NCBI RefSeq assembly: GCF_000744255.1
Contig: NZ_JQLO01000001.1
Coordinates: forward strand, 1,178,001 to 1,242,000
Reading direction: 5' to 3'
DNA from: Carnobacterium divergens DSM 20623
GTDB taxonomy: Bacteria; Bacillota; Bacilli; Lactobacillales; Carnobacteriaceae
DNA: 64,000 nt
The notes under the pieces are model-generated. The model was not told where the DNA came from. It saw nothing but the letters and a program-made list of their open reading frames with translations, and did not search any database. The position numbers and the translations under genes were made by a program. Positions 33,598 through 42,800 of this stretch are shown in pieces (positions within the stretch are counted from its first letter, which is position 1; each line of letters starts with the position of its first letter).

Positions 33598-34848
33598 TTA
33601 ATAAAATAATTCTACTACAGCTGAACTCACTGCAAGTTTTACATGTTCATAAGTTAATCCACCTTGCACATAAAGCGTGTATGGCGCTCTAATTGGGCCA
33701 TCTGCTGTCAATTCAAGGCTAGCTCCTTGGATAAAGGTACCCGCTGCCATAATCACATCATCTTCATATCCAGGCATATAGGCGCCAATTGGCAACACAT
33801 GAGCATTTACAGGTGAGAATTTTTGAATGGTTTGAGCAAATTTAACCATCTTATCTTGATCGTTTAAAGAAATCATTTGAATCAAATCGGTCCGTTCTGC
33901 ATCCCACTTTGGAGTGCTTTCAACCCCACATGTGTCCAATAGCGCTGCTGTGTAAATAGCACCTTTAACCGCTTCTCCTACAACATGAGGCGCAAGGAAG
34001 AACCCTTGATACATCTCTTGCAAACTATACAATGATGCTCCTGCTTCTCGACCAATCCCAGGACTCGTTAAACGATAGCCACAAGCTTCAATTAAGTGTT
34101 GTTTCCCAACAATGTATCCGCCAGTTTTAGCAATTCCACCGCCAGGATTTTTGATGAGTGAACCTGCAATCAAATCTGCCCCAACTTCAAGTGGTTCTTG
34201 TTCTTCAACAAATTCTCCATAGCAATTATCGACAAAAACAATGGCATTAGGCGCAATTTTCCTAACAGCTTCAATCATTTCCTTGATTTGAGCAATGGTA
34301 AAGGAGGAACGCATGGCATATCCTCGTGAGCGTTGAATTGCAATCATTTTCGTTTTTGGCGTGATTTTTTTTGCAACGGTTTCTAAATCAACTGCTCCAC
34401 TTTCCAACAAATCCACATGATCGTAACCAATTTGATATTCTTTTAATGAACCGATTCCGTTACCTGTTGCTCCAACGATTTCAAGCAAGGTATCGTAAGG
34501 AGCTCCGGTAATATAAAGCAACTCATCTCCTGGTCGTAAAACACCAAACAACGCTGTTGAAATCGCATGTGTTCCAGAAATAATCTGCGGACGAACCAAG
34601 CCCGCTTCTCCCTTAAAAACGTCTGCGTATACTTGTTCAAGAGTGTCTCGTCCAAAATCATCATACCCGTAACCAGTAGAGGGCGTAAAATGTTGGTCGC
34701 TTACTTGATTGTTTCGAAAACTTTGTAATACTTTATTTTGGTTAAAAAGTGCAATTTCATGAACTCGCTGATGATAAGGTTGAATTTTTAATTCAACTTC
34801 TTTGATGGTTTCTATTAATTTAGTTGGATAATTTTGGTGCCACATCAT
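33598..34848 (-). CDS. ynbB: YnbB-like PLP-dependent methionine gamma-lyase family protein
   Basis: Cys/Met-metabolism PLP enzyme family protein (416 aa) of the YnbB/aluminium-resistance group. Features include GYGYDDFGRDTLE, QIISGTHAIS and the PLP-lysine region GSLIKNPGGGIAKTGGYI. The true substrate is not established. It sits between hflX and glnR exactly as in Bacillus. The start overlaps the hflX stop (ATGATG); either ATG is possible. Confidence 0.9.
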   Translation of the reverse strand: MMWHQNYPTKLIETIKEVELKIQPYHQRVHEIALFNQNKVLQSFRNNQVSDQHFTPSTGYGYDDFGRDTLEQVYADVFKGEAGLVRPQIISGTHAISTALFGVLRPGDELLYITGAPYDTLLEIVGATGNGIGSLKEYQIGYDHVDLLESGAVDLETVAKKITPKTKMIAIQRSRGYAMRSSFTIAQIKEMIEAVRKIAPNAIVFVDNCYGEFVEEQEPLEVGADLIAGSLIKNPGGGIAKTGGYIVGKQHLIEACGYRLTSPGIGREAGASLYSLQEMYQGFFLAPHVVGEAVKGAIYTAALLDTCGVESTPKWDAERTDLIQMISLNDQDKMVKFAQTIQKFSPVNAHVLPIGAYMPGYEDDVIMAAGTFIQGASLELTADGPIRAPYTLYVQGGLTYEHVKLAVSSAVVELFY

Positions 34849-36092
34849 TGGATTTCATTTCCTCCAGTCCATTTTGACGCTTTTTTTGCATATCCTTTTA
34901 CAAGGTATACATTTAATTCTTCTTGAAATTCTGCGGATTCTAATAATGTTTCTTTTTTTAGTTGAACTAATTTATTGCCTTCATCAGCTGCTACTTCAAA
35001 TTCATAAGGAAGCATAACTTCTTTCATTTGCTTCATGATTTGATTGCGTAATTTAAGCAAATCTTCTGGATCTTTAGCCGATATCAAGCTATTTGGAAAT
35101 AAATTAGGTGAAAAATTTCCGTTGAGTAAATCTTTTTTATTGTATACTGTAAAAATTGGAATTTGATCCATGTTTAATTCTTTTAACAGATTGATTACAG
35201 TGACTTCATGCCCTGCTACATTTTCAGCCGCTGCATCGACAACGTGTAGCAACAAATCTACGCCTCTCGTCTCTTCTAACGTCGAATGAAAAGCGTCAAT
35301 TAACTGCGTTGGCAAATCTTGAATAAAACCAACGGTATCCGTTAAGGTCACATTCATGCCACTTGGCAGTACCATTTTGCGAGTCAATGGATCTAACGTG
35401 GCGAATAATTGATTTTCTTCATAGGTTTTCGCATCTGTCAATCGATTTAACAATGTAGATTTCCCAGCATTTGTATAACCAATCAAGCCAATTTGGAACG
35501 TGGTTCCATCGTTTCTTTTTTCTCGACTTCTTTGACGATGCGCTTCGGTTTCTTTTAGCGTTTTTTTAATATCATTGATTTGGCTTCGAATATGACGTCG
35601 GTCTGTTTCAAGTTTCGTTTCACCTGGTCCTCTGGTTCCAATTCCGCCACCTAGTTTAGATAAGTTTTTTCCTTGTCCAGCTAGACGTGGCAATAGGTAT
35701 TGTAATTGTGCTAAGGCTACTTGTAATTTCCCTTCTTTACTTTGTGCACGCATCGCAAAAATGTCTAGAATCAATTGAATTCGATCGATTACTTTTACAT
35801 CTATTTCGACTTGAATATTTCTTGTTTGACTTGGTGTTAAAGCATGATTAAAAATAACAACGTCTGCTTCAGTCTCTTCTACCAAATGAACCAATTCTTG
35901 AATCTTTCCTTTACCTAGATAGGTTTTACTGTCCATACGGTCTCTTTTTTGAGTTAACTCTGCCACTACCTGACCGTGAGCAGTTTCTGTTAATTGACCT
36001 AATTCTTCTAGTGAATAACGGAAATTTGTATCTAATTCATTTGTTTGAACACCTACAATAACCACGCGCTCATAATCTAATTTTTCTTCCAT
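34845..36092 (-). CDS. hflX: HflX, ribosome-associated GTPase
   Basis: GTPase that splits stalled or stressed ribosomes (415 aa). The N-terminal HflX subdomain with the Gly-rich LGGGIGTRGPGET is followed by the G domain: G1 GYTNAGKST, G3 DTVGF, G4 NKKD. ATG 36092 has AGGTGG 4 nt upstream; the longer frame begins at a GTG overlapping the miaA stop. This is the housekeeping copy in the miaA-hflX-ynbB block; no hfq lies between. Confidence 0.95.
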   Translation of the reverse strand: MEEKLDYERVVIVGVQTNELDTNFRYSLEELGQLTETAHGQVVAELTQKRDRMDSKTYLGKGKIQELVHLVEETEADVVIFNHALTPSQTRNIQVEIDVKVIDRIQLILDIFAMRAQSKEGKLQVALAQLQYLLPRLAGQGKNLSKLGGGIGTRGPGETKLETDRRHIRSQINDIKKTLKETEAHRQRSREKRNDGTTFQIGLIGYTNAGKSTLLNRLTDAKTYEENQLFATLDPLTRKMVLPSGMNVTLTDTVGFIQDLPTQLIDAFHSTLEETRGVDLLLHVVDAAAENVAGHEVTVINLLKELNMDQIPIFTVYNKKDLLNGNFSPNLFPNSLISAKDPEDLLKLRNQIMKQMKEVMLPYEFEVAADEGNKLVQLKKETLLESAEFQEELNVYLVKGYAKKASKWTGGNEIQ

Positions 36093-36119
36093 TGTGCCAC
36101 CTACATTTCTTTTAAACAC

Positions 36120-37061
36120 TTATTTTTGTAAAAATGTTGTTACTTCTTCAAACAATTGCTCTTCCGTTTCGGGATGTTGGACTAAATCATACCAGCGAAT
36201 AAATTCCATTCGATTACGGAACCATGTCAACTGCCTTTTTGCATATCTTCTGGAATTTTGTTTGATTTGATTCGTGGCAGCCTCTAAAGAAAGTTCCCCG
36301 TCCAAATAGGGAAATAATTCTTTATAGCCAATCCCTAAAGTAGCTTGTCCGTTACTCGCTACTTGTTCCTTTAGCCATTGAGCTTCTTTTAACAAACCTG
36401 CTCTTATCATTAAATCAACGCGTTGATTGATTCTTTGGTAAAGGATGTCACGATCTGTCGTCAAGCCAATAACCAATGCGTCATAGTAAGCTTCTCTTTT
36501 AGGTTGTTCTTGTTGCTTTGAAAAAGGGATTCCGGTTAGATGAAAAACTTCCAACGCTCGAATTACACGTTTTAAATTATTTTCGTGAATCGCTTTTGCA
36601 GCAGTCGGATCAATTTCATTTAATTGGCTCCATACAGCGTGATTTCCGAGTTTTGACGCTTGCTCTTCCATCTCTTGACGAAATAATGGATCCGCTTCTT
36701 TTTCCTGATTTCCTCCGAGATGCAAATCGTAAAGTAACGCCTCAATGTAAAGCCCCGTTCCACCTACAACTAGTGGAATTTTTCCTTTTTCTGTAATCCC
36801 AGCGATTGTTTCCCGCGCCATTTTTTGAAAATCTGACACAGAGTAGCTTTCATCTATGGTTACAATATCAATCAAATGATGAGGAACACCTTCTGCTTCT
36901 TTTTCTGATACTTTAGCTGTTCCAATGTCTAAACCTCGGTAAATTTGCATAGAGTCACCACTAATAATTTCACCATTGAATTTCTTTGCCATTTTAATGC
37001 TTAAATCAGTTTTGCCAACTGCTGTTGGACCAACAAGCATAATAATTTTTGTTTTTTTCAC
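36120..37061 (-). CDS. miaA: tRNA dimethylallyltransferase MiaA
   Basis: Adds the isopentenyl group to A37 of tRNAs that read UNN codons (313 aa). It has P-loop GPTAVGKTDLS, the SGDSMQIYRGLDIGTAK motif and TWFRNR near the C terminus. I take the GTG at 37061, which has GGAG upstream and follows the glpQ stop by 11 nt. A longer frame with about 30 extra residues overlaps glpQ and is unlikely. Confidence 0.95.
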   Translation of the reverse strand: MKKTKIIMLVGPTAVGKTDLSIKMAKKFNGEIISGDSMQIYRGLDIGTAKVSEKEAEGVPHHLIDIVTIDESYSVSDFQKMARETIAGITEKGKIPLVVGGTGLYIEALLYDLHLGGNQEKEADPLFRQEMEEQASKLGNHAVWSQLNEIDPTAAKAIHENNLKRVIRALEVFHLTGIPFSKQQEQPKREAYYDALVIGLTTDRDILYQRINQRVDLMIRAGLLKEAQWLKEQVASNGQATLGIGYKELFPYLDGELSLEAATNQIKQNSRRYAKRQLTWFRNRMEFIRWYDLVQHPETEEQLFEEVTTFLQK

Positions 37062-37072
37062 GAGTATCTCCT

Positions 37073-37804
37073 TTATTGCCAACCGTTTCGAATGGCAAGA
37101 GCTTCTTTTGGAAAATCTGTCATAATTGCAGAAATTTTCTTTTGAAAACAATACTGCATGTAACGATGACTATTCACTGTCCAAACTCTGATGGGCATCT
37201 TTTCAACATTAAAAACTTGTTTTTGTTTTACCCAATCAAATTTTGCATGCCACGCAGATATTTCATATTTTTTATTCAGTACCCTCACGTTGTTACCGTT
37301 TTGAGCATAGAGCACCGCTACTTCACTTAGCGGATTTAGCTCTTTGATTTTTACTAGAGAAGAATAATTAAAACTAGAATAAACTAATTTAAAATGAATT
37401 TTTTTATGTTGAAATAATTGGTTTACCTTTTCTTCTAACCCATCATAAGGATGATGATCGGTTTTTAATTCAATATTTAAGATTCCATGAAATTCTAATT
37501 CTTCAAGTAAATCTACTACTTCTAATAAGGTCGGGATTTTTTCATCTTTATATATTGGCGAGAACCAGCTTCCAGCGTCTAGTGCTTTTAATTCAGCCAG
37601 TGACAACTTGCAAACTTCACCAATTCCATTCGTTGTTCGATCCACCGTTTCATCATGGATGACTATCATTTCGCCATCTTTACTTAAATGGATATCTAAC
37701 TCAATTCCATCACTTCCAACAAGGATTGCTTCACGAAATGCAGCTAGTGTATTTTCTGGGTGTGTTCCTTTACTGCCTCGGTGGGCAAACACTTCAGTTT
37801 TCAA
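37073..37804 (-). CDS. Glycerophosphodiester phosphodiesterase
   Basis: GDPD TIM-barrel enzyme (243 aa), cytosolic (no signal peptide). Catalytic and metal motifs are AHRGSKGTHPENT, IELDIHLSKDG and VIHDETVDRTT. It hydrolyses glycerophosphodiesters from lipid or LTA turnover. It starts at TTG 37804 with GGAGGAG 7 nt upstream; the nearby ATG is out of frame. First gene of the unit leading into miaA-hflX-ynbB. Confidence 0.92.
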   Translation of the reverse strand: MKTEVFAHRGSKGTHPENTLAAFREAILVGSDGIELDIHLSKDGEMIVIHDETVDRTTNGIGEVCKLSLAELKALDAGSWFSPIYKDEKIPTLLEVVDLLEELEFHGILNIELKTDHHPYDGLEEKVNQLFQHKKIHFKLVYSSFNYSSLVKIKELNPLSEVAVLYAQNGNNVRVLNKKYEISAWHAKFDWVKQKQVFNVEKMPIRVWTVNSHRYMQYCFQKKISAIMTDFPKEALAIRNGWQ

Positions 37805-37957
37805 CTAACATCTCCTCCATTCATGCACTCTATTGTACCATGAATTCCCTATTTTCAATACTTAATCCCTCGATTTCTAGAATTGTTTTCAGTCTGCCAT
37901 TTCTTTTGTTAAAGAAATATTGTAAAATAAGAATAAGAACTAAAGGAGGACACTTCG

Positions 37958-38188
37958 ATGTATTTAACAGTTGCTGAAACAGCTGACTATCTAAATGTCT
38001 CGACTGCTGATATTCACCGCTTGATTCGAGAAAAACAAATTCGTACTGTCAGCGATGGCGAAAATATTTTAATCTACAAAGAACAGTTCAACCTTTTTAT
38101 TAAAGAGTTAGAAAAATACAAAAAAGAATTGCAAGATTACTTAAATGAACCTATTCCAGAAGATATTGATATCAAAGATGAGGATTAA
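37958..38188 (+). CDS. Excisionase-type HTH DNA-binding protein (76 aa)
   Basis: Small MerR/Xis-like winged-helix protein: YLTVAETADYLNVSTADIHRLIREKQIRTV, split here as YLTVAETADYLNVS at residues 2-15 and the recognition segment after it. A charged coiled tail follows. AAAGGAGG precedes the ATG. No recombinase or phage gene is nearby, so it is more likely a stand-alone regulator than an excisionase. Confidence 0.82.
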   Translation: MYLTVAETADYLNVSTADIHRLIREKQIRTVSDGENILIYKEQFNLFIKELEKYKKELQDYLNEPIPEDIDIKDED

Positions 38189-38189
38189 C

Positions 38190-38231
38190 AAAAAGACAGT
38201 CGACTACTGAATTTAGCCGACTGTCTTTTTT
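38190..38231. terminator. Bidirectional terminator, HTH gene / niaX
   Basis: Stem AAAAAGACAGTCG / CGACTGTCTTTTT between convergent genes. Confidence 0.88.
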
Positions 38232-38790
38232 AGTTGATACTATTAGATGACATTCGTTTACGTGCAACTAATCCTCGCCAAATAATATAAGATAATTGAA
38301 AATCAATCATACTGTGTATCACAGAACCAATTCCTACCAAGCCTATAATCGACTGTAAAAAGCCTTGAGAATAATAAGCCCCTTGCATTCCTCCAGCAAA
38401 ATAGAAAAACATCACCACCACAACTTCACATGCTGCATGCAAAAGACCAATTAAAAAAGAAAAAAGAATTGTATTTTTGGTTGACGATAAAATTTTTGGT
38501 CGCTTCTCTAAAATCCAAGCGCCAATTCCTGCAAAAATCACATGAGTTGCTGCACGCAACACAACAATAATTGGAAAACCGCCAATAAAAAAACCAAAAG
38601 TAGTCCCAACTGCAACCGAAATCGCTACAACTGGTGAAATAAACATTCCGATAAAAATAGCTACATGACTTCCTAATGTAAAGGAGGCTGGTTCTAACAC
38701 AAGCTTAATTGGTGAAAATAAAGGAATTAAAATTCCTACCGCTATTAATAATGCCGAAATTGTTAAACGTTGTACTTTGTTAACCTTCAA
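38230..38790 (-). CDS. niaX: Niacin ECF transporter S component (NiaX-like)
   Basis: Substrate-binding membrane subunit of an energy-coupling-factor vitamin transporter (186 aa, about six helices). It has no ATPase of its own and would use a shared ECF module encoded elsewhere. Niacin specificity is inferred from its place next to niaR and from a NiaR-type operator at its promoter. The start is TTG 38790 with GAGGAG 8 nt upstream; the ATG in between hits a stop at once. Confidence 0.85.
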   Translation of the reverse strand: MKVNKVQRLTISALLIAVGILIPLFSPIKLVLEPASFTLGSHVAIFIGMFISPVVAISVAVGTTFGFFIGGFPIIVVLRAATHVIFAGIGAWILEKRPKILSSTKNTILFSFLIGLLHAACEVVVVMFFYFAGGMQGAYYSQGFLQSIIGLVGIGSVIHSMIDFQLSYIIWRGLVARKRMSSNSIN

Positions 38791-38830
38791 GAGAACATCT
38801 CCTCATATAATCATTTTCACAAATATGTCA

Positions 38831-38875
38831 TGACACCTGTAAATACAATTATACCTCTTCTCTTAAACTTGTCAA
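38831..38875 (-). promoter_or_regulatory. niaX promoter and NiaR operator
   Basis: Minus-strand -35 TTGACA (38870-38875) and -10 TATAAT (38848-38853), 16 bp apart. Just downstream, TGACACCTGT (38831-38840) forms an imperfect inverted repeat like the TGACA-N-TGTCA NiaR sites. The promoter lies between niaR and niaX, so niaX can be induced separately. Confidence 0.7.
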
Positions 38876-38883
38876 GACAGCCT

Positions 38884-39405
38884 TTAATTTTGATAACAGA
38901 ATCCAGCTTCTGTTAAGGATTTTTTTATTTGCTTAAAGGTATTTTTATCTTTACAAGCGATTGTATGCAGATGAACCCCCTCTGTCAAAGAAGACAACAA
39001 TTCAACATGAGACTCCGTCACTTTTTCCATAAATTCATCTACATCATAACGAGAAGTTAAATTTAACCTTCCCACTAACTCGCCATAAATCGGGTGTTCA
39101 ATAATCACATCAACAATTTCTCCACCATGATCTACAATTAAATAAAGTTCTTTCTTGGTATTTTCTGGAGCATGGTGGCAAGCAATCTTCCCACTAAAAC
39201 GTGTATCATTACTTGTATTTTCATTTAATAAATAGCCTTTAGGCGTCGCATTGATTTCATAACCAGCTGCTCTTAAAAGAGCTACATCCCCCACAATAAT
39301 TTGTCTACTTACTTTTAATTGATTTGCAATTGTCGTCGCGCTAATGGGGATATGTGTGTTTGTTAGTATTTGAATAATCGTTTTTCTACGATCTGTTGCC
39401 TTCAT
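38884..39405 (-). CDS. niaR: NiaR, niacin-responsive transcriptional repressor
   Basis: HTH_11 domain at residues 1-60 (TTIANQLKVSRQIIVGDVALL) followed by a 3H domain with conserved histidines (ACHHAPEN, DHGGEIVDVIIEHPIYG, EGVHLHTIACKD). This is the NiaR/YrxA architecture that represses NAD synthesis and niacin uptake genes when niacin is present. ATG 39405 has AAAGGAG 7 nt upstream; the longer frame at 39426 includes that site. 173 aa. Confidence 0.93.
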   Translation of the reverse strand: MKATDRRKTIIQILTNTHIPISATTIANQLKVSRQIIVGDVALLRAAGYEINATPKGYLLNENTSNDTRFSGKIACHHAPENTKKELYLIVDHGGEIVDVIIEHPIYGELVGRLNLTSRYDVDEFMEKVTESHVELLSSLTEGVHLHTIACKDKNTFKQIKKSLTEAGFCYQN

Positions 39406-39436
39406 AGCCGCTCTCCTTTCCATCATTTCAATGATA

Positions 39437-39473
39437 CTAAAAAGCCAGTTGCCTCTTTCAAAACAACTGACTG
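39437..39473 (-). terminator. Aspartokinase terminator
   Basis: Minus-strand AGTCAGTTG / CAACTGGCT stem followed by a T run. Confidence 0.75.
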
Positions 39474-39482
39474 ATTATTGCA

Positions 39483-40673
39483 TTATAAAAAAACATCATG
39501 TAAAGCACAAACCGCATGCTTCAATTCACTACCAGCTACTAAAATCCAAATGGTTGTATAGCTATCTGCAGATTGTAAAATATCAATATTTTCCATCGAT
39601 AAGGTAGTAACGATTCGTGAAGTTACACCTGGCACACCCGTAATTCCAGCACCTACAACTGCTACTTTTGCACAATCTTCAAGCGTAACAACCTCAATTT
39701 GTTGCTCTTTAAAAATCGCTTTTGCTAAAGCCGCTTCGTGACTTGCCAATGTGAAGACCACTTGGGTTGGAAAAATATTAATAAAATCAACACTGATACC
39801 TGCAGCAGCCATTAGCCCAAAAATTTCTTTTTGTTCAACATGCTCGGTTGAAATGGTAAATTGCACTAAATTAGACACATGTGCAATTCCCGTAACTAAC
39901 CGATAATGACCAACTTGGTTGGCTGAATGAGTTACTAGCGTTCCCACATCGGTTACTTCTTGATAAGTCGAACGAATTCTTAATGGAATTCCAGCTTGCA
40001 TTGCTAGTTCAACTGCTCGAGGATGAATAACTTTTGCACCTTCATGAGCCATATTGCTGACTTCTTGATAGCTTACAACATCTAAAAATTTAGCTTGCTC
40101 CACTAATCTTGGGTCTGCTGTCATCATTCCAGAAACATCGGTAAAGATATCAATTCGTTCAGCAGCAAAAGCTTTTCCTAAAATAGCCGCCGTTGTATCA
40201 CTTCCACCACGACCAATCGTAGTCAAATGACCATTCTCGCTGATTCCTTGAAAACCCGTCACAACGACAACATCCTGCACTTCAAACAGTTCCAAAATAG
40301 GTGCTGTATTGACGCGTTGAACTTTTGCATTGCTAAATTCGTCATTGGTTACAATCCCAGCATCTTGTCCTGTTAAGCCAGCTGCTAATACGCTGTTTTT
40401 CTTTAACAAATTTGTAAATACTGCCATCGAGATTGTTTCTCCTACTGAAAGTAAGGTATCTTTCTCTCTTAAATCAAGAAATGACTCATCTGCATCAACT
40501 AGACTAAGTAAAGAATCCGTTGCATAAGGATCACCCAGACGCCCAATCGCTGAAACAACCACGATAACCTTATAGCCATCTTCTACTGCTTGGACAATAT
40601 GTTTTTTTGCAGCTAGGCGGCTTTCTTCGTCTTTAACAGATGTACCACCAAATTTTTGTACTAAAATTTTCAT
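39483..40673 (-). CDS. Aspartate kinase
   Basis: First step of the aspartate family pathway (lysine, threonine, methionine, diaminopimelate). 396 aa: kinase domain with KFGGTSVKD and FTDVSGMMTADPR, then two ACT domains from about residue 260 for feedback control. It could be the lysine- or threonine-sensitive isozyme; sequence alone does not decide. ATG 40673 follows AAGGGA; an in-frame TTG two codons earlier is less likely. The hom-thrCB operon lies 6 kb away. Confidence 0.93.
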   Translation of the reverse strand: MKILVQKFGGTSVKDEESRLAAKKHIVQAVEDGYKVIVVVSAIGRLGDPYATDSLLSLVDADESFLDLREKDTLLSVGETISMAVFTNLLKKNSVLAAGLTGQDAGIVTNDEFSNAKVQRVNTAPILELFEVQDVVVVTGFQGISENGHLTTIGRGGSDTTAAILGKAFAAERIDIFTDVSGMMTADPRLVEQAKFLDVVSYQEVSNMAHEGAKVIHPRAVELAMQAGIPLRIRSTYQEVTDVGTLVTHSANQVGHYRLVTGIAHVSNLVQFTISTEHVEQKEIFGLMAAAGISVDFINIFPTQVVFTLASHEAALAKAIFKEQQIEVVTLEDCAKVAVVGAGITGVPGVTSRIVTTLSMENIDILQSADSYTTIWILVAGSELKHAVCALHDVFL

Positions 40674-40721
40674 GAACAACCGTCCCTTTTTTAAAACTAA
40701 ATTTTTAATTCATTGCTCTAC

Positions 40722-40758
40722 GATAAAAGAAGAGCCTTGGCTAAACCAAAGCATCTTC
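40722..40758 (-). terminator. asnB terminator
   Basis: Minus-strand stem GAAGATGCTTTGG / CCAAGGCTCTTC followed by TTTTATC. Confidence 0.78.
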
Positions 40759-40779
40759 CATTTTTACACAACACGCTAC

Positions 40780-42657
40780 TTACTTAGGAGTCATTAGAAA
40801 TTGTTGATTGGTTTCAATGTAAACTTTATACCAAACCATAAAGGTCAACACTGTCCAAATTTTTCTTGAATTGTCTGCTTTTCCAGCACAATGATCTTCT
40901 AGTAATTGAAGTACGTATTGTTTATTAATCAAATGATCTGTAGCAGATTCACGAATGATGCCTTTTGCCCATTCATTCATCTCATCTTTTAACCAATGAC
41001 GTATTGGAACTGGGAAACCTAGTTTTTTACGGTATAAAACATTATCCGGCACAAAGCTTTCAGCTGCTTTACGTAAAATATATTTTGTTGTTCCATTTGC
41101 AATTCGGATATCAGAAGGGAGCGTACGCGCTACTTTAAAGACTTCTTTATCTAAGAAAGGCGTTCTAAGTTCTAATGAATGCGCCATTGTTGTACGGTCA
41201 GCATTCAGTAATAAATCACCATTTAACCACGTATGAATATCAATAAATTGCATGCGATCAATTGGATCATAGCCTTTTGAGGCATCATAAAACGGACGAG
41301 TAACATCTTGATAAGGATGTCCAGCTAAATAATTTTTCAATAATTTTTGCTTTTCAGCCTCTTCAAAAATTTTCGCATTCCCAACGTAACGCTCTTCCAT
41401 CGGTGTTGTTCCGCGTTCTAAGAAGCTCTTACCACGCATTCCTTCTGGCATCATTTTAGCTAAATGATTCAACCCTTTTTTTAGACCATTTGGTAAATTC
41501 GTTAACGTTTTAAGTGAGTTTGGTTCATTGTAAATGGTATACCCACCAAACATTTCATCTGCACCTTCGCCAGATAAAGCTACCTTCACATGACGTCTAG
41601 CAACTTCTGATAAGAAGAATTGTGGAACAGCTGCAGGATCTGCCAAAGGATCATCCATATGCCAAACAAAACGCGGGAATTCATCCATAAATTCTTGTGG
41701 GGTAATAATAGAACTAATATTTTCAACATTCAAGCGATCTGCGGTTTCTTTAGCTACGTCAATTTCACTGTAACCTTCACGTTCAAATCCAACTGAAATC
41801 GTTTTGATTTTTGGATTAAACTCACGAGCAATCGCAACAATAATTGAAGAATCTACTCCACCGGAAAGAAAAGAACCAACTGTAACATCACTTCTCATAT
41901 GTTTTTCAACAGAGTCATACAAAGCATCTTTAATTTCTTTAGCAAAGGTCTCTTCTGATTTTTGAACAGGAGCAAACGTTGCTTCCCAATATCTCGTAAT
42001 TTCCATTGGTCCATCTAATTTTTTAGTGAAATAATGACCTGGTGCTAAACGGTGAATGCCTTTTGTCATGGTATCTGGATCTGGAACAAATTGGAACGTT
42101 AAATAATTTTGCAAGGAAACTTCATCTAATTCTTTCTTTTTAAGGATTTGGTAGATTGATTTCTTTTCAGAGGCAAAATAAATAACACCATCCTCTTCTG
42201 CATAGTGAAACGGTTTGATTCCAAAATGATCACGTGCTCCGTATACCGATTTTTCTTGTTTATCCCAAATTACAAAGCCAAACATTCCGCGTAAACGTTC
42301 CGCTGTTTTTTCTTTATATTTTGCATAAGTCGCAATGATTACTTCAGTATCACTGTCTGTTTCAAATGTATAACCATCTTTAAGCAATTCGTCACGTAAT
42401 TCAATATAATTATAAACCTCACCGTTAAAAATAATCCAGTAACGTTCATTTTCATATGAAAGAGGCTGATGACCTTTTTCAACATCAATAATACTTAGTC
42501 TTCTAAAACCAAAACTAATATGATCGTCAAAAAAGAACCCTTCATCATCTGGTCCACGATGAACAATCAATTTATTCATCTCTCTGATTGTTTTTTCATA
42601 ATCTACTAGGTCATGGTTTTGGTTATCGCCATGAATACACCCTACAAATCCACACAT
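40780..42657 (-). CDS. asnB: Asparagine synthase (glutamine-hydrolysing)
   Basis: Makes asparagine from aspartate using glutamine (625 aa). Cys2 of MCGFVGC is the glutaminase nucleophile. The synthetase domain has the PP-loop SGGVDSS near residue 265 and SGEGADEMFGGY. The family also contains wall-peptide amidotransferases (AsnB of Bacillus, LtsA), so a role in amidating peptidoglycan meso-DAP is possible. Confidence 0.93.
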   Translation of the reverse strand: MCGFVGCIHGDNQNHDLVDYEKTIREMNKLIVHRGPDDEGFFFDDHISFGFRRLSIIDVEKGHQPLSYENERYWIIFNGEVYNYIELRDELLKDGYTFETDSDTEVIIATYAKYKEKTAERLRGMFGFVIWDKQEKSVYGARDHFGIKPFHYAEEDGVIYFASEKKSIYQILKKKELDEVSLQNYLTFQFVPDPDTMTKGIHRLAPGHYFTKKLDGPMEITRYWEATFAPVQKSEETFAKEIKDALYDSVEKHMRSDVTVGSFLSGGVDSSIIVAIAREFNPKIKTISVGFEREGYSEIDVAKETADRLNVENISSIITPQEFMDEFPRFVWHMDDPLADPAAVPQFFLSEVARRHVKVALSGEGADEMFGGYTIYNEPNSLKTLTNLPNGLKKGLNHLAKMMPEGMRGKSFLERGTTPMEERYVGNAKIFEEAEKQKLLKNYLAGHPYQDVTRPFYDASKGYDPIDRMQFIDIHTWLNGDLLLNADRTTMAHSLELRTPFLDKEVFKVARTLPSDIRIANGTTKYILRKAAESFVPDNVLYRKKLGFPVPIRHWLKDEMNEWAKGIIRESATDHLINKQYVLQLLEDHCAGKADNSRKIWTVLTFMVWYKVYIETNQQFLMTPK

Positions 42658-42715
42658 GTTTGGTTCCCCTTTTCCTTGTTTCTAAACAGCACTATTATTG
42701 CTGCACACTTGTCTT

Positions 42716-42744
42716 ATTATAACTAACTAAGCCCAATGGTTCAA
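42716..42744 (-). promoter_or_regulatory. asnB promoter
   Basis: Minus-strand -35 TTGAAC (42739-42744) and -10 TATAAT (42716-42721), 17 bp apart. Confidence 0.75.
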
Positions 42745-42800
42745 CCAATTCGAGTGGATTCTTTATATTAAACTTTCCTTAAGTTAAACTTATCAAATCA

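Noticed and set aside
37062-37151. N-terminal extension of MiaA by 30 residues
   Set aside because: It overlaps the phosphodiesterase gene and lacks a ribosome site; GTG 37061 fits the family start.
37958-38188. Reading the small HTH protein as an excisionase of a mobile element
   Set aside because: No integrase, attachment-site repeat or transposase nearby; it has its own ribosome site and terminator among housekeeping genes.
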